A stretch of 64,000 nt of DNA, from NCBI GenBank assembly GCA_018242295.1, contig JAFECE010000003.1, positions 124,001 through 188,000 on the forward strand. Direction: 5' to 3'. A program made the translations under genes and the position numbers. This DNA is from Pseudomonadota bacterium. Its GTDB lineage: Bacteria > Pseudomonadota > Alphaproteobacteria > Rhizobiales > Hyphomicrobiaceae. Shown in pieces: positions 1 through 8,179 of the stretch; position 1 is the first letter of the stretch, and every line of letters begins with the position of its first letter. The notes under the pieces are model-generated. The model was not told the origin of the DNA. It worked only from the letters and a program-made list of their open reading frames with translations, and ran no database searches.

Positions 1-599
1 AGATCATTCGCATCAATGTCGACGGCTCGATTCCGGAAGACAATCCGTTCGTCGGACGCAGCGACGCGCTACCGGAAATCTACAGCTACGGGCATCGCAA
101 CCCGCAAGGATTGATCGGTAACGTCGGAGACGGCCAGCTCTGGTCGATCGAGCAGGGTCCGAAAGGCGGCGACGAGTTGAACCTCATTACTGGCGGCAGC
201 AATTATGGATGGCCGCTCGTGACTTATGGAGTCAACTACGACGGGTCAGTCATTTCGGACAAGACATCGGCTCCCGGCATGGTCGACCCGGTCTATGTTT
301 GGGTTCCATCGGTCGCTCCGGCCAGTCTTGTTTCCTACTATGGCAACGTCATGCCCGACGATTGGCGCGGGGACTTCCTGGTTGGAACCCTCGTCGGGGA
401 ATGCCTGATCCGGCTTCGAATGGACTCGGGCAAAGTCGTCAAGGAAGAACGCTATCTCCACCATAAGATTGGACGTATTCGCGACGTCGCGGTCGCTCCG
501 GACGGGTATATCTATCTGTTGACGGACAGTTCCGAAGCCTCGATCTATCGGATCGAGCCGCTGACGGATCAAGTCGCCAAGGCCAGGTCAGATCAGTAG
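1..599 (+). CDS. PQQ-dependent sugar dehydrogenase (GSDH family), C-terminal part
   Basis: This is the 3' end of a gene that enters from the left edge; about 198 residues are visible, with the open frame running from base 3. The fragment begins with a run like IRINVDGSIPEDNPF followed by PEIYSYGHRNPQG, and later shows WSIEQGPKGGDELN and NYGWPLVTYG. These are recognisable blocks of the glucose/sorbosone dehydrogenase beta-propeller family, whose soluble or periplasmic members oxidise aldoses with PQQ. The catalytic N-terminal half lies outside the window, so substrate and export signal cannot be judged. No partner gene follows within 240 bases. Family assignment is firm; the exact substrate is unknown. 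Confidence 0.85.
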   Translation, partial: IIRINVDGSIPEDNPFVGRSDALPEIYSYGHRNPQGLIGNVGDGQLWSIEQGPKGGDELNLITGGSNYGWPLVTYGVNYDGSVISDKTSAPGMVDPVYVWVPSVAPASLVSYYGNVMPDDWRGDFLVGTLVGECLIRLRMDSGKVVKEERYLHHKIGRIRDVAVAPDGYIYLLTDSSEASIYRIEPLTDQVAKARSDQ

Positions 600-841
600 A
601 CGTTGGATTGGTGGACGGATGATCGCCGTTCGTCGCGACTACACTTGCGAACCTCGGACCGCATGATTGTCGTGCGGCCGAGGCGAAGTTTGCCCACTAT
701 TTGGCCTTGCCTAGCGATTGACCTTTTCCTGGCTTGCGACCAGAGTAGCCAAGGAAGGATTGGACGCCGTCACGCTTGAGTGACGAAAAGCGTCACGTCG
801 CCCAAGATTTCCCAAAGGGAACAATTTCTTGGGGACCTCAC

Positions 842-2386
842 ATGTCATCCACCGAACCGAAAGTGGTCGATGAGGACGTAAAAGTTCTTCATTCGATGGG
901 CTACGCGCAGGAACTTTCCCGGCGCATGCATACCTTTTCGAACTTCGCGATTTCGTTCTCCATCATCTGCATTCTCTCGGGCGGCATCAACTCGCTGGCC
1001 CAGGCGACGTCGGGCTCCGGCGGAATTGGCATCGGCATCGGCTGGCCGCTCGGCTGTCTGGTTTCCGGCGTTTTCGCCATCTGCATGGCTCAGATCAGCT
1101 CGGCCTATCCAACGGCCGGCGGCCTCTATCACTGGGGGTCCATCCTCGGCAACCGCTTCACGGGATGGCTGACTGCCTGGTTCAACCTTCTCGGCCTCAT
1201 TACCGTCCTCGGCGCGATCAACGCCGGTACGTGGACATTCTTCGAAGGCGCCTTTCCGAACCTCGGCATCGAGAACAACCTGACGAACCAGACGATCTTC
1301 CTCGCCATCATCACCGGCGCCATGGCGCTGATCAACCACTACGGCATCGGCCTGACGATGAAGCTGACGGACTTCTCGGGCTATCTGATCTTTGGAACGT
1401 CGCTGGCGCTCGCGGCGGTCTGCCTGATTTTCGCGCCGAGCTGGGATGTCAGCCGCTTGTTCACATTTCACAACTATTCGGGCGATGCGGGCGGCGGCGT
1501 CTGGCCGTCGGTATCCGATAGCTGGGTCTTCCTGCTCGGCCTATTGCTGCCGATCTACACGATCACCGGCTACGACGCTTCCGCCCATACGTCGGAAGAA
1601 ACCGTCAATGCCGCGCAATCCGTGCCGAAGGGCATGGTGAGCTCGGTGCTCTGGTCGGCCATCTTCGGCTACATCATGCTCTGCGCGTTCGTCCTGATGA
1701 TCCCAAACATGGACGATGCTGCAAAACAGGGCTGGAACGTGTTTTTCTGGGCCCTCGACCAGCGCGTCCCGGGTGGTATCAAGGAAGCGCTCTACCTTGC
1801 GATCTTCGTCTCGCAGCTGCTTTGCGGTCTCGCGACCGTAACATCCGCTTCGCGCATGATCTTCGCGTTCGCGCGTGACGGAGGACTGCCCTTCTCCAAG
1901 TCTCTTGCGAAGGTTTCACCGAAGCACCGCACTCCCGTCACTGCTATCTGGACTGGAGCGATCCTGGCGTGGCTCTTCGTCTGGGGCGCATCGGTCGTTT
2001 CGATTGCGGGAACGTCGGCCTATACGATCGTCGTGTCATGCACTGTCATCTTCCTCTTCTTCTCGTTCATCATTCCGATCGTCCTCGGCTTCTTCGCTTA
2101 CGGCACCTCGAAATGGCCGAAGATGGGTCCGTGGAACATCGGAAGGCCGGCCTACTCGCTGTTTGCGATTCTCTCGGTTCTTTCGATGATCCTGATCTTT
2201 GTCATCGGCGTGCAGCCGCCTAACGACTGGGCGCTCAACATCACGGTCGGCTTCGTGGTCCTAACGGCGCTGATCTGGTTCCTCCTGGAGCGCAATCGCT
2301 TCCAGGGGCCGCCAATCGGCGACATGATCGCGAAGCGTCAGGCCGAGATCAAAGCCGCCGAGGCAGCCGTCGGCGAAACGCACTGA
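842..2386 (+). CDS. APC-superfamily amino acid/amine permease
   Basis: A polytopic inner-membrane transporter of about 514 residues with some twelve hydrophobic segments. The N-terminal block LHSMGYAQELSRRM followed by NFAISFSIICILSGG is typical of the APC family that includes GABA and choline-type permeases, as are SSAYPTAGGLYHW and YDASAHTSEET further on. I place the start at the ATG at 842, preceded by a GGGGA stretch, because family members start close to this point; an in-frame TTG at 776 would add 22 residues of poor character. Given the downstream ethanolamine, putrescine and GABA catabolic genes, it probably imports one of those amines or GABA, but the sequence alone does not fix the substrate. 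Confidence 0.85.
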   Translation: MSSTEPKVVDEDVKVLHSMGYAQELSRRMHTFSNFAISFSIICILSGGINSLAQATSGSGGIGIGIGWPLGCLVSGVFAICMAQISSAYPTAGGLYHWGSILGNRFTGWLTAWFNLLGLITVLGAINAGTWTFFEGAFPNLGIENNLTNQTIFLAIITGAMALINHYGIGLTMKLTDFSGYLIFGTSLALAAVCLIFAPSWDVSRLFTFHNYSGDAGGGVWPSVSDSWVFLLGLLLPIYTITGYDASAHTSEETVNAAQSVPKGMVSSVLWSAIFGYIMLCAFVLMIPNMDDAAKQGWNVFFWALDQRVPGGIKEALYLAIFVSQLLCGLATVTSASRMIFAFARDGGLPFSKSLAKVSPKHRTPVTAIWTGAILAWLFVWGASVVSIAGTSAYTIVVSCTVIFLFFSFIIPIVLGFFAYGTSKWPKMGPWNIGRPAYSLFAILSVLSMILIFVIGVQPPNDWALNITVGFVVLTALIWFLLERNRFQGPPIGDMIAKRQAEIKAAEAAVGETH

Positions 2387-2421
2387 CGGGGCTAAGACCT
2401 CTTAGATGTCAAAAAATGGTA

Positions 2422-2447
2422 CGGGCCGGATCAATCGATCCGGCCCG
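2422..2447. terminator. GC-rich hairpin between permease and SDR genes
   Basis: A perfect 11-bp inverted repeat (CGGGCCGGATC, loop AATC) sits 35 bases after the permease stop. There is no T-run after it on the plus strand; the A-run at 2411-2416 would serve as a T-run only on the minus strand. It may limit read-through or protect the permease transcript, but as a plus-strand terminator it is imperfect. Confidence 0.45.
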
Positions 2448-2491
2448 CATCTGTTACACATGCCCCCAAACGTCTCGACAGGAGTGTGACA

Positions 2492-3259
2492 ATGGCAGAC
2501 CGGCTTAAGGGTAAGATTGCGATCATCTCGGGCGGAGCGACGGGGATGGGGGGAGCGTCGTCCCTTCTCTTCGCAGCCGAGGGAGCAGCCGTCGGCGTCA
2601 TCGACCGCAGGGAGGAAGAAGGACGAGCCGTTGTCGATCAGATCAACAAGGCCGGCGGCAAAGCGGTGTTCGCAGCCGCGGACGTCGCGGACCAGGGGCA
2701 AGTTAATGACGCAGTCGCGAAGGTGACGTCGGCCATCGGACAGGCCAACGTGCTCTTCAATCACGCCGGCACGATCATCATCAAGCCGTTCCTCGAGACG
2801 TCGCTCAAGGAGTGGGAATGGCTGATGGGCATCAACGTCACGAGCATGTATCTGATGACGCAAGCCGTGCTGCCGGGCATGCTGGAGATGGGCAGCGGAT
2901 CGATCGTGTGTACCTCTTCGATCTCAGCCATTGCGGCGACGCCTTTGGAGACCGCGTATAATACGTCGAAGGGCGCCTGCCATATGTTCGCGCGGTCGAT
3001 CGCCGTCGAGTACCGCGACAGGGGCATCCGCTGTAACGCGGTTTGCCCCGGCTTCGTAGCGACACCGCACGGTCTCAGGGAAGTGGCTGAACTGCAGAAG
3101 CTCGGAGTCGATGCCTCCGAAGCCGCGCTCGCAGTTCAGCAGGGCCGGTTGTGCGAACCGGAGGAGGTCGCCCGCGCGGCGCTCTTTTTGGCGAGCGACG
3201 AAGCGAGCTTCGTCAACGGCGCGCATCTCTTCGTCGACAACTGCTTTACGGCGGTTTGA
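2492..3259 (+). CDS. SDR-family NAD(P)-dependent oxidoreductase
   Basis: A classical short-chain dehydrogenase of 255 residues. The nucleotide-binding glycine motif is seen as GGATGMGGAS near the N-terminus, the NAG-type motif as NHAG near residue 90, the catalytic serine in VCTSSISA, and the Tyr/Lys pair as YNTSK. The C-terminus FVNGAHLFVDNCF fits the family ending. The ATG at 2492 is chosen because ACAGGAG lies seven bases upstream; a GTG two codons earlier is also in frame. Substrate is not predictable. It stands alone between the permease and a repeat-bearing gap, facing the convergent eut genes. Confidence 0.88.
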   Translation: MADRLKGKIAIISGGATGMGGASSLLFAAEGAAVGVIDRREEEGRAVVDQINKAGGKAVFAAADVADQGQVNDAVAKVTSAIGQANVLFNHAGTIIIKPFLETSLKEWEWLMGINVTSMYLMTQAVLPGMLEMGSGSIVCTSSISAIAATPLETAYNTSKGACHMFARSIAVEYRDRGIRCNAVCPGFVATPHGLREVAELQKLGVDASEAALAVQQGRLCEPEEVARAALFLASDEASFVNGAHLFVDNCFTAV

Positions 3260-3284
3260 GACACGGCTGCGCGCTCTCCCAACC

Positions 3285-3371
3285 GTCATGCCGGCGAAGG
3301 CCGGCACCCAGACAATTGGCATCACCTCGGTGGTGGAAAGTTGGCTGGATCCCGGCCTGCGCCGGGATGAC
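3285..3371. repeat. Intergenic palindromic element, GTCATGCCGGCG type
   Basis: An 87-bp element with complementary ends: GTCATGCCGGCGAAGGCCGG on the left and CCGGCCTGCGCCGGGATGAC on the right, enclosing a CCAG...CTGG inner pair. Such GTCAT...ATGAC units are widespread intergenic palindromes in alphaproteobacteria. A partial relative is at 50818-50846. It lies between convergent genes. Confidence 0.7.
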
Positions 3372-3389
3372 GGAGTGAGAGGGGAAGAG

Positions 3390-3462
3390 CGAGTCTTCGA
3401 CGACTCTTGTGCTGGATCCCCGGCCTTCGACGCGACGTCGTCGCGCTCGGCCGAGGATGACG
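3390..3462. repeat. Half copy of the GGATCCAGCG / GTCATCCTCG repeat family
   Basis: This stretch matches the right half of the elements at 16026, 36779, 43110 and 50667: GAGTCTTCGACGACTC, then GCTGGATCCCCGG, then the terminal CGAGGATGAC. The left half is missing and its place is taken by the different palindrome at 3285-3371. Confidence 0.65.
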
Positions 3463-3468
3463 ATTTGG

Positions 3469-4254
3469 CTATCCGATCAGTTCGGGGCCGGGTTCGCCTT
3501 CGATCAGGAACTGGGATTCGTCCTTCAGGTTGACGCCAGTCAGGCCGCGCCGGAAGGCTTCACGCAGGAGCCACGCGGTTTTAAACGTTCCTTCATCGTA
3601 AGAAAGCCCGCGCTGGCGAATGTTCGAGATGCAGTTGCGGTCGGCGTCCTTTATGCCGACGCGCGGCGAAAACGTGAGATAGACGCCGAGGCTGTCGGGT
3701 GATGAAAGGCCCGGCCGCTCGCCGATCAGCACGAGTACGGCTTTGCCGCCGAGGATCTCACCTGCTTCGTCGCCCAGCGCGACGCGGGAATCATCGGCAA
3801 GCAGCACCGGCGATAGTTTCCAGCCTGCTTTCACGACATAGGGCATGAACGCCGACATATACGCGAGCGTATTGGCGGCCACGCCGAGCGACGACAGTCC
3901 GTCGCCGACGAGAATGACGAGATCGGGCTTTGCGGCTTCGATCTCGGATGCGCGCACGAGCGCCTCGCGCGAGGCATCGGACAACCGGCGGCCAAGGTCG
4001 GGACGGCGGAGATATTCAGAGCGATCGCCGGCGGCGCTCGCTATTCGCAACGTTGATAGGCCGAGCGCCGACAGACCCTTTTCGATCGGCGTCCAATCGA
4101 TTGGCGTCGTCACCGCGTCGCGCGCCATGGCGTGCGAGAGAGCGAAATTCAAAACTTCGCGAGTCGGCATTGCGGCGCCCGAGCGGCCAAGGCCGATGCG
4201 CGCGTCGGTGAACCGTTTCAGATTTGCCCAAGGATCTTCTGTCATGGTGGTCAT
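3469..4254 (-). CDS. eutC: Ethanolamine ammonia-lyase small subunit
   Basis: The 261-residue light chain of adenosylcobalamin-dependent ethanolamine ammonia-lyase, which with EutB converts ethanolamine to acetaldehyde and ammonia. Recognisable blocks are WANLKRFTDARIGLGRSG at the N-terminus, DLVILVGDGLSS mid-protein and GERPGLSSPDSLGVYLT followed by RNCISNIRQ toward the C-terminus. The start at 4254 forms an ATGA overlap with the eutB stop, showing translational coupling. Length is normal and no residues appear lost. No microcompartment shell, EutA reactivase or acetaldehyde dehydrogenase genes are beside it, so this looks like a free cytosolic enzyme. Confidence 0.95.
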   Translation of the reverse strand: MTTMTEDPWANLKRFTDARIGLGRSGAAMPTREVLNFALSHAMARDAVTTPIDWTPIEKGLSALGLSTLRIASAAGDRSEYLRRPDLGRRLSDASREALVRASEIEAAKPDLVILVGDGLSSLGVAANTLAYMSAFMPYVVKAGWKLSPVLLADDSRVALGDEAGEILGGKAVLVLIGERPGLSSPDSLGVYLTFSPRVGIKDADRNCISNIRQRGLSYDEGTFKTAWLLREAFRRGLTGVNLKDESQFLIEGEPGPELIG

Positions 4255-5636
4255 GCCGCCAGCGCCTGTGCGTGCGTTAGCAGCGGATTGCCCGAGGCGT
4301 GCGGCGCGAGGTGACCGGTGGTATCGGTCACGCCAATGCGGGCGAGCCACGCCTCGAACTCCGGCGCGCGCTTGAGGCCCAGCGCCTCGCGTACGTAGAG
4401 CGCATCGTGGAACGACGTCGACTGGTAATTCAGCATGATGTCGTCGGCGCCCGGGATGCCCATGATGAAGTTGACGCCCGCGGCGCCAAGCATCATCAGC
4501 AGGATGTCCATGTCATCCTGATCGGCTTCGGCGTGGTTCGTGTAGCAAATATCGCAACCCATCGGCAGGCCGAGCAGCTTGCCGCAGAAATGATCCTCGA
4601 GCCCGGCGCGGATGATCTCCTTGCCGTTGTAAAGATACTCGGGGCCAATAAAGCCGACAACGGTGTTGACGAGAAGCGGCTTGAACTGCCGGGCGACGGC
4701 ATAGGCGCGGGCTTCGATCGTCTGCTGATCGCAACCGTGATGCGCGTCCGCCGACAGGGCCGAGCCCTGCCCCGTTTCGAAATACATGCAGTTGTCGCCG
4801 ACAGTACCTCGCTTGATGCTTAGTGCGGCTTCGCGGCCTTCCTTCAGGTGTGCGAGCGTTACGCCGAAGGATGAATTCACGCCTTCCGTGCCGCCGATCG
4901 ACTGAAATACGAGATCGACCGGCGCGCCCTTGGCGATGGCGTCGATCGTCGTCGTGACGTGGGTCAACACGCAGCTCTGCGTCGGAATTTCGAAACGGCG
5001 GATGATGTCGTCCATCATCAGCAAGAGATCGGTGATTGCCGTCAGATTATCGCTCGCAGGATTGATGCCGATGACCGCATCTCCGCAGCCGTACATCAAG
5101 CCGTCGACGATCGAGGCGGCAATGCCCTTCTTGTCGTCGGTCGGGTGATTGGGCTGCAGGCGCACGGCCATGTGGCCCGGAAGGCCGATCGTATTGCGGA
5201 ACTTCGTGATGACGTGCGCTTTCTTGGCGCCAAGCACGAGGTCCTGATTGCGCATGATCTTCGAGACGGCGGCGACCATCTCCGGCGTCAGCCCGGGGCT
5301 AAGCGCGGACACTTTCTGCGGCGTCGCGCTTTCCGAAAGGAGCCAGTCGCGAAATTCGCCGACTGTCATATGTGCGACGGGCGCGAAGGCAACCGCATCA
5401 TGCGTATCGATGATGAGGCGGGTAACGTCATCATCCTCGTATGGAATGATCGCCTCGTTGAGAAACTGCTTCAGGGGCACATCGGCGAGAGCCATCTTGG
5501 CGGCGACGTTCTCGGCCGCGGACGTTGCTGCCACGCCTGCCAGCACATCACCCGAACGATGCGGGGTAGCCTTGGCCAAAAGCTCCTTTAGGGACGAGAA
5601 TGCGTAGGTCGTTCCGCCAGCATGCACCCTATACAT
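4251..5636 (-). CDS. eutB: Ethanolamine ammonia-lyase large subunit
   Basis: The 461-residue heavy chain of ethanolamine ammonia-lyase, carrying the active-site barrel. Typical stretches are VKTKFRNTIG-like KAHVITKFRNTIGLPGH, the substrate-pocket region RLQPNHPTDD, GYNFIMGIP-like GVNFIMGIPGADDIMLNY and NTVVGFIGPEYLYNGKEI. I start it at the ATG at 5636, which has GAGAGGG a few bases upstream; an upstream in-frame ATG at 5696 would add 20 arginine-rich residues unlike the family. It is first in a two-gene eutBC unit. The TetR gene lies upstream on the same strand and may be co-transcribed or regulate it. B12 dependence matches the B12-dependent NrdJ in this window. Confidence 0.95.
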   Translation of the reverse strand: MYRVHAGGTTYAFSSLKELLAKATPHRSGDVLAGVAATSAAENVAAKMALADVPLKQFLNEAIIPYEDDDVTRLIIDTHDAVAFAPVAHMTVGEFRDWLLSESATPQKVSALSPGLTPEMVAAVSKIMRNQDLVLGAKKAHVITKFRNTIGLPGHMAVRLQPNHPTDDKKGIAASIVDGLMYGCGDAVIGINPASDNLTAITDLLLMMDDIIRRFEIPTQSCVLTHVTTTIDAIAKGAPVDLVFQSIGGTEGVNSSFGVTLAHLKEGREAALSIKRGTVGDNCMYFETGQGSALSADAHHGCDQQTIEARAYAVARQFKPLLVNTVVGFIGPEYLYNGKEIIRAGLEDHFCGKLLGLPMGCDICYTNHAEADQDDMDILLMMLGAAGVNFIMGIPGADDIMLNYQSTSFHDALYVREALGLKRAPEFEAWLARIGVTDTTGHLAPHASGNPLLTHAQALAA

Positions 5637-5745
5637 GGCCCTCTCCGATCTCCCGTTCGCTGTCCTCAATAATGTCCTTTGACGCTTTCTGCGCAAGCTT
5701 CAAATCGAGCTCGCTCGACCACCATCCGCCTGTTTGCAGTGCACG

Positions 5746-6438
5746 TTAATGCGAAGCAGCTCCGGATTTTGGCTTGTGTGAGGATTGGTTAGGCCGGTGC
5801 CTCGCGAGATCGGCGACACCCGAGATGAAGGCGTTCATCGAATCGTCGAACGCGGCATCGGGGTCGAGCGTCTTTAGCGCGGGAATGAGCGCGCGGGTCG
5901 ATTTGTATGTTTCGGCGTCAAGGGATTGGAGTTCCGTTTCTTCACTCTCGCCTATCGGACGCAGAAGGCCTTCGGCCTCGGCGAGCGCAAAGCCCAGAAC
6001 GAACGCGTAAAATGCGAGCCCAAGTCCCGCGGCCTGGGTGTCGGCAAGTCCGGCCTGCCGCAATGCGCAATATACGATCTCGCTTGAGATGTGATCGGCG
6101 GGGCCGGTCGCGTTATAGCGAAAGTGAAGATGGAAAACGCGCGGGTGACGATGCGCGAGCATCCGATAGGCGTTGGCGACAGCCTTCAGGTCGTTTTGCC
6201 AGTTCGCGGTCGCTACCGGCATTTCGATTCCGCGCAAAGCGTGGTCGGCGATGGCGCGAAGCAGTTCTTCCTTCGAGCGGAAATGATGAAGGACGGTCAT
6301 CGGATCGACGCCGACGATGGCCGCGAGTTTGCGGATCGAAAATCCCTGCTCGCCGGCGCTCGCGAAAAGGGTAAACGCGGCGTCGAGAAGTTCCGATTTC
6401 TCTACTCCCCGCCGCGCCCTAGATTTCAGCTCTGTCAT
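5746..6438 (-). CDS. TetR/AcrR-family transcriptional regulator
   Basis: A 230-residue repressor-type protein. Residues 10-60 form a TetR DNA-binding domain, with LLDAAFTLFASAGEQG, then the helix-turn-helix IRKLAAIVGVDPMTVLHHF and the usual KEELLRAIADHAL. The C-terminal part is the variable ligand-binding region. The gene lies 109 bases upstream of eutB on the same strand and is divergent from the putrescine/GABA operon, with a perfect palindrome (6456-6468) just upstream of its start. The likely roles are self-regulation plus control of eutBC or of the catabolic operon; the ligand is unknown. Confidence 0.88.
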   Translation of the reverse strand: MTELKSRARRGVEKSELLDAAFTLFASAGEQGFSIRKLAAIVGVDPMTVLHHFRSKEELLRAIADHALRGIEMPVATANWQNDLKAVANAYRMLAHRHPRVFHLHFRYNATGPADHISSEIVYCALRQAGLADTQAAGLGLAFYAFVLGFALAEAEGLLRPIGESEETELQSLDAETYKSTRALIPALKTLDPDAAFDDSMNAFISGVADLARHRPNQSSHKPKSGAASH

Positions 6439-6793
6439 TCCGACGGCCCTTGACTTCTACACTGTAGAGCTTACTCTGCAAGCCGTTGAAGACGCAAGTA
6501 ACGCTATCGTTAGTGATCGAGTGCGCCGCGCCGAAAATGGTGCGACCGGCCAGGGAATAACGGGAATGGCGCCGTCGGATATCCGGCTCCCGGCTATTTT
6601 TTCGAATGGTGCATCGGCTTCCACCGGTTGCAACGAGATCGCGCGTCCCGGAAAGCGCGCTCCTCATCCGAAGCGCGAGCTTCTGAGGCTTTGCGCCCGC
6701 ATCGGCTATACGCCGCACTAAGCGTCTTCCAGCATTTTCATCCGCGCCGGCCGGCATACCGGCCTTCATCTATTTCCGCTGGAGGGAAGACCC
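6439..6793. other. Divergent intergenic region between tetR and the amine catabolism operon
   Basis: A 355-bp stretch with no gene. Besides the 13-bp palindrome described separately, it holds a second perfect inverted repeat, GGCCGG-CATA-CCGGCC, at 6749-6764, just ahead of the strong ribosome-binding site GGAGGGAAG (6781) of the first aminotransferase. I see nothing else in it. Confidence 0.5.
6456..6468. promoter_or_regulatory. Candidate TetR operator
   Basis: The sequence TCTACACTGTAGA is a perfect 13-bp palindrome (6-bp arms, one central base) starting 18 bases upstream of the tetR start codon. On the plus strand it sits between a TTGACT (6450-6455) and a TACTCT (6472-6477), the right spacing for -35 and -10 elements. 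A repressor bound here would block that promoter and probably the tetR promoter. The function is inferred. Confidence 0.55.
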
Positions 6794-8179
6794 GTGTCCA
6801 ACCGATTTCAGACCAAGCAGATCCAAGACCTCGACGCACAGCACCACCTGCACCCGTTCTCCGATCATCAGTCGCTGAGGGCGGCTCAGAACGTCCGCGT
6901 GATCGTCAAGGGCGAAGGCCCCTACGTGATTGACAGCGAAGGCAAGCGCATCCTCGATGGGATGGCCGGGCTTTGGACGACGAACATCGGCTACGGAAAT
7001 AAAGAGCTGGCGCAGGCCGCTTACGACCAGATGGTCGAACTGCCGTTCTACAATACGTTCTTCAAGACGACGCATCCGCCGGTCGTCGCCCTTTCGCGCA
7101 AGCTCGCGGAACTGGCGCCGCCACACATCAATCAGGTCTTTTTCGGCTCGTCGGGATCGGAATCCAATGACACTGCGATCCGTCTCATCAGGCATTACTG
7201 GGTACTCAAGGGCGAACCGAAACGGCGCATCATTATCAGCCGCAAGAACGCCTATCACGGCTCGACCATCGCTGCGGGTTCCATGGGTGGGATGAGCCAC
7301 GTCCATCAGCACAGCTATCCCGTTTACGAAGGGTTCCGGCATGTGATGGATCCCTACTGGTACGGGGACTCGTTCCCCGGCGAGACGCCGGAGGCATTCG
7401 GGCTTCGCGCGGCGCGCGCCATCGAGGAAGAAATTCTTCGCTGCGGGCCGGAGAATGTTGCAGCATTTGCGGGCGAGCCGGTTCAAGGCGCAGGCGGCGT
7501 TAAGATTGCGCCGTCGACCTATTGGCCCGAAGTTCAGCGCATCGTCGACAAGTACGGCATCCTGCTGCTCGCCGACGAAGTGATCACCGGCTTTGGCCGC
7601 CTCGGCACCTGGTTTGCGTCGGAATTCTATGGGCTCAAGCCGAACCTGATCACGTTCGCGAAGGCCGCGACGTCCGGGTACATCCCGCTTTCCGGCGTTC
7701 TCGTCGACGACAAGATCGTCGAAGCGCTGATGTCGAAGAACGACGACTTCAATCACGGTTACACGTTCTCGGGCCATCCCGTTGCGTGCGCCGTGGCGTT
7801 GAAGAACCTCGAAATCATGGAGCGAGACCGGCTCGTTCCGAAGGTGAAGGAGACGACGGGTCCGGCACTCGCCAAGCTTTTTGCGCGCTTCAAGGATCAT
7901 CCGCTCGTCGGCGAAGTCCGCACCGTCGGCCTGCTTGGCGCGATCGAACTCGTCGCCGACAGGAAAACGCGCAAACGCTTCGACGATCCGGGCCGCGTCG
8001 GTCTCATCTGCCGCGATCATTTCTTCCGCGAAGGGTTCATCATGCGCGCGGTCTTCGACACCATGGTATGCGCGCCGCCGCTGATCTGGACGGAAGCACA
8101 ATTCGAAGAAGCAGGCGCCGTGATCCAGAAGGCACTCGATCAGACGCTCTCAGACGTGCGTGGAGAACTTGCGGCATGA
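6794..8179 (+). CDS. spuC: Class III aminotransferase, putrescine/polyamine:pyruvate type
   Basis: A 461-residue PLP-dependent omega-aminotransferase. The family signature is seen as FGSSGSESNDTAIRL, the cofactor aspartate region as LLLADEVITGFGRLG, and the PLP lysine in TFAKAATSGYIP; HGYTFSGHPVACA follows. The N-terminal block HHLHPFSDHQSL and the length match SpuC-type enzymes that transfer an amino group from putrescine (or related diamines) to pyruvate, giving 4-aminobutanal and alanine. The start is the GTG at 6794 with GGAGGGAAG upstream. It is the first gene of an operon whose next gene overlaps its stop by ATGA. Close relatives accept other omega-amines, so the precise donor is inferred from context. 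Confidence 0.85.
   Translation: MSNRFQTKQIQDLDAQHHLHPFSDHQSLRAAQNVRVIVKGEGPYVIDSEGKRILDGMAGLWTTNIGYGNKELAQAAYDQMVELPFYNTFFKTTHPPVVALSRKLAELAPPHINQVFFGSSGSESNDTAIRLIRHYWVLKGEPKRRIIISRKNAYHGSTIAAGSMGGMSHVHQHSYPVYEGFRHVMDPYWYGDSFPGETPEAFGLRAARAIEEEILRCGPENVAAFAGEPVQGAGGVKIAPSTYWPEVQRIVDKYGILLLADEVITGFGRLGTWFASEFYGLKPNLITFAKAATSGYIPLSGVLVDDKIVEALMSKNDDFNHGYTFSGHPVACAVALKNLEIMERDRLVPKVKETTGPALAKLFARFKDHPLVGEVRTVGLLGAIELVADRKTRKRFDDPGRVGLICRDHFFREGFIMRAVFDTMVCAPPLIWTEAQFEEAGAVIQKALDQTLSDVRGELAA

Noticed and set aside
776..841. TTG start extending the APC permease by 22 residues
   Set aside because: The extension is polar and not family-like, and the ATG at 842 has a suitable GGGGA upstream.
3285..3462. 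CRISPR array or insertion-sequence ends at the clustered palindromes
   Set aside because: The repeats are single elements with internal symmetry and no regular spacers, and no transposase gene is present.
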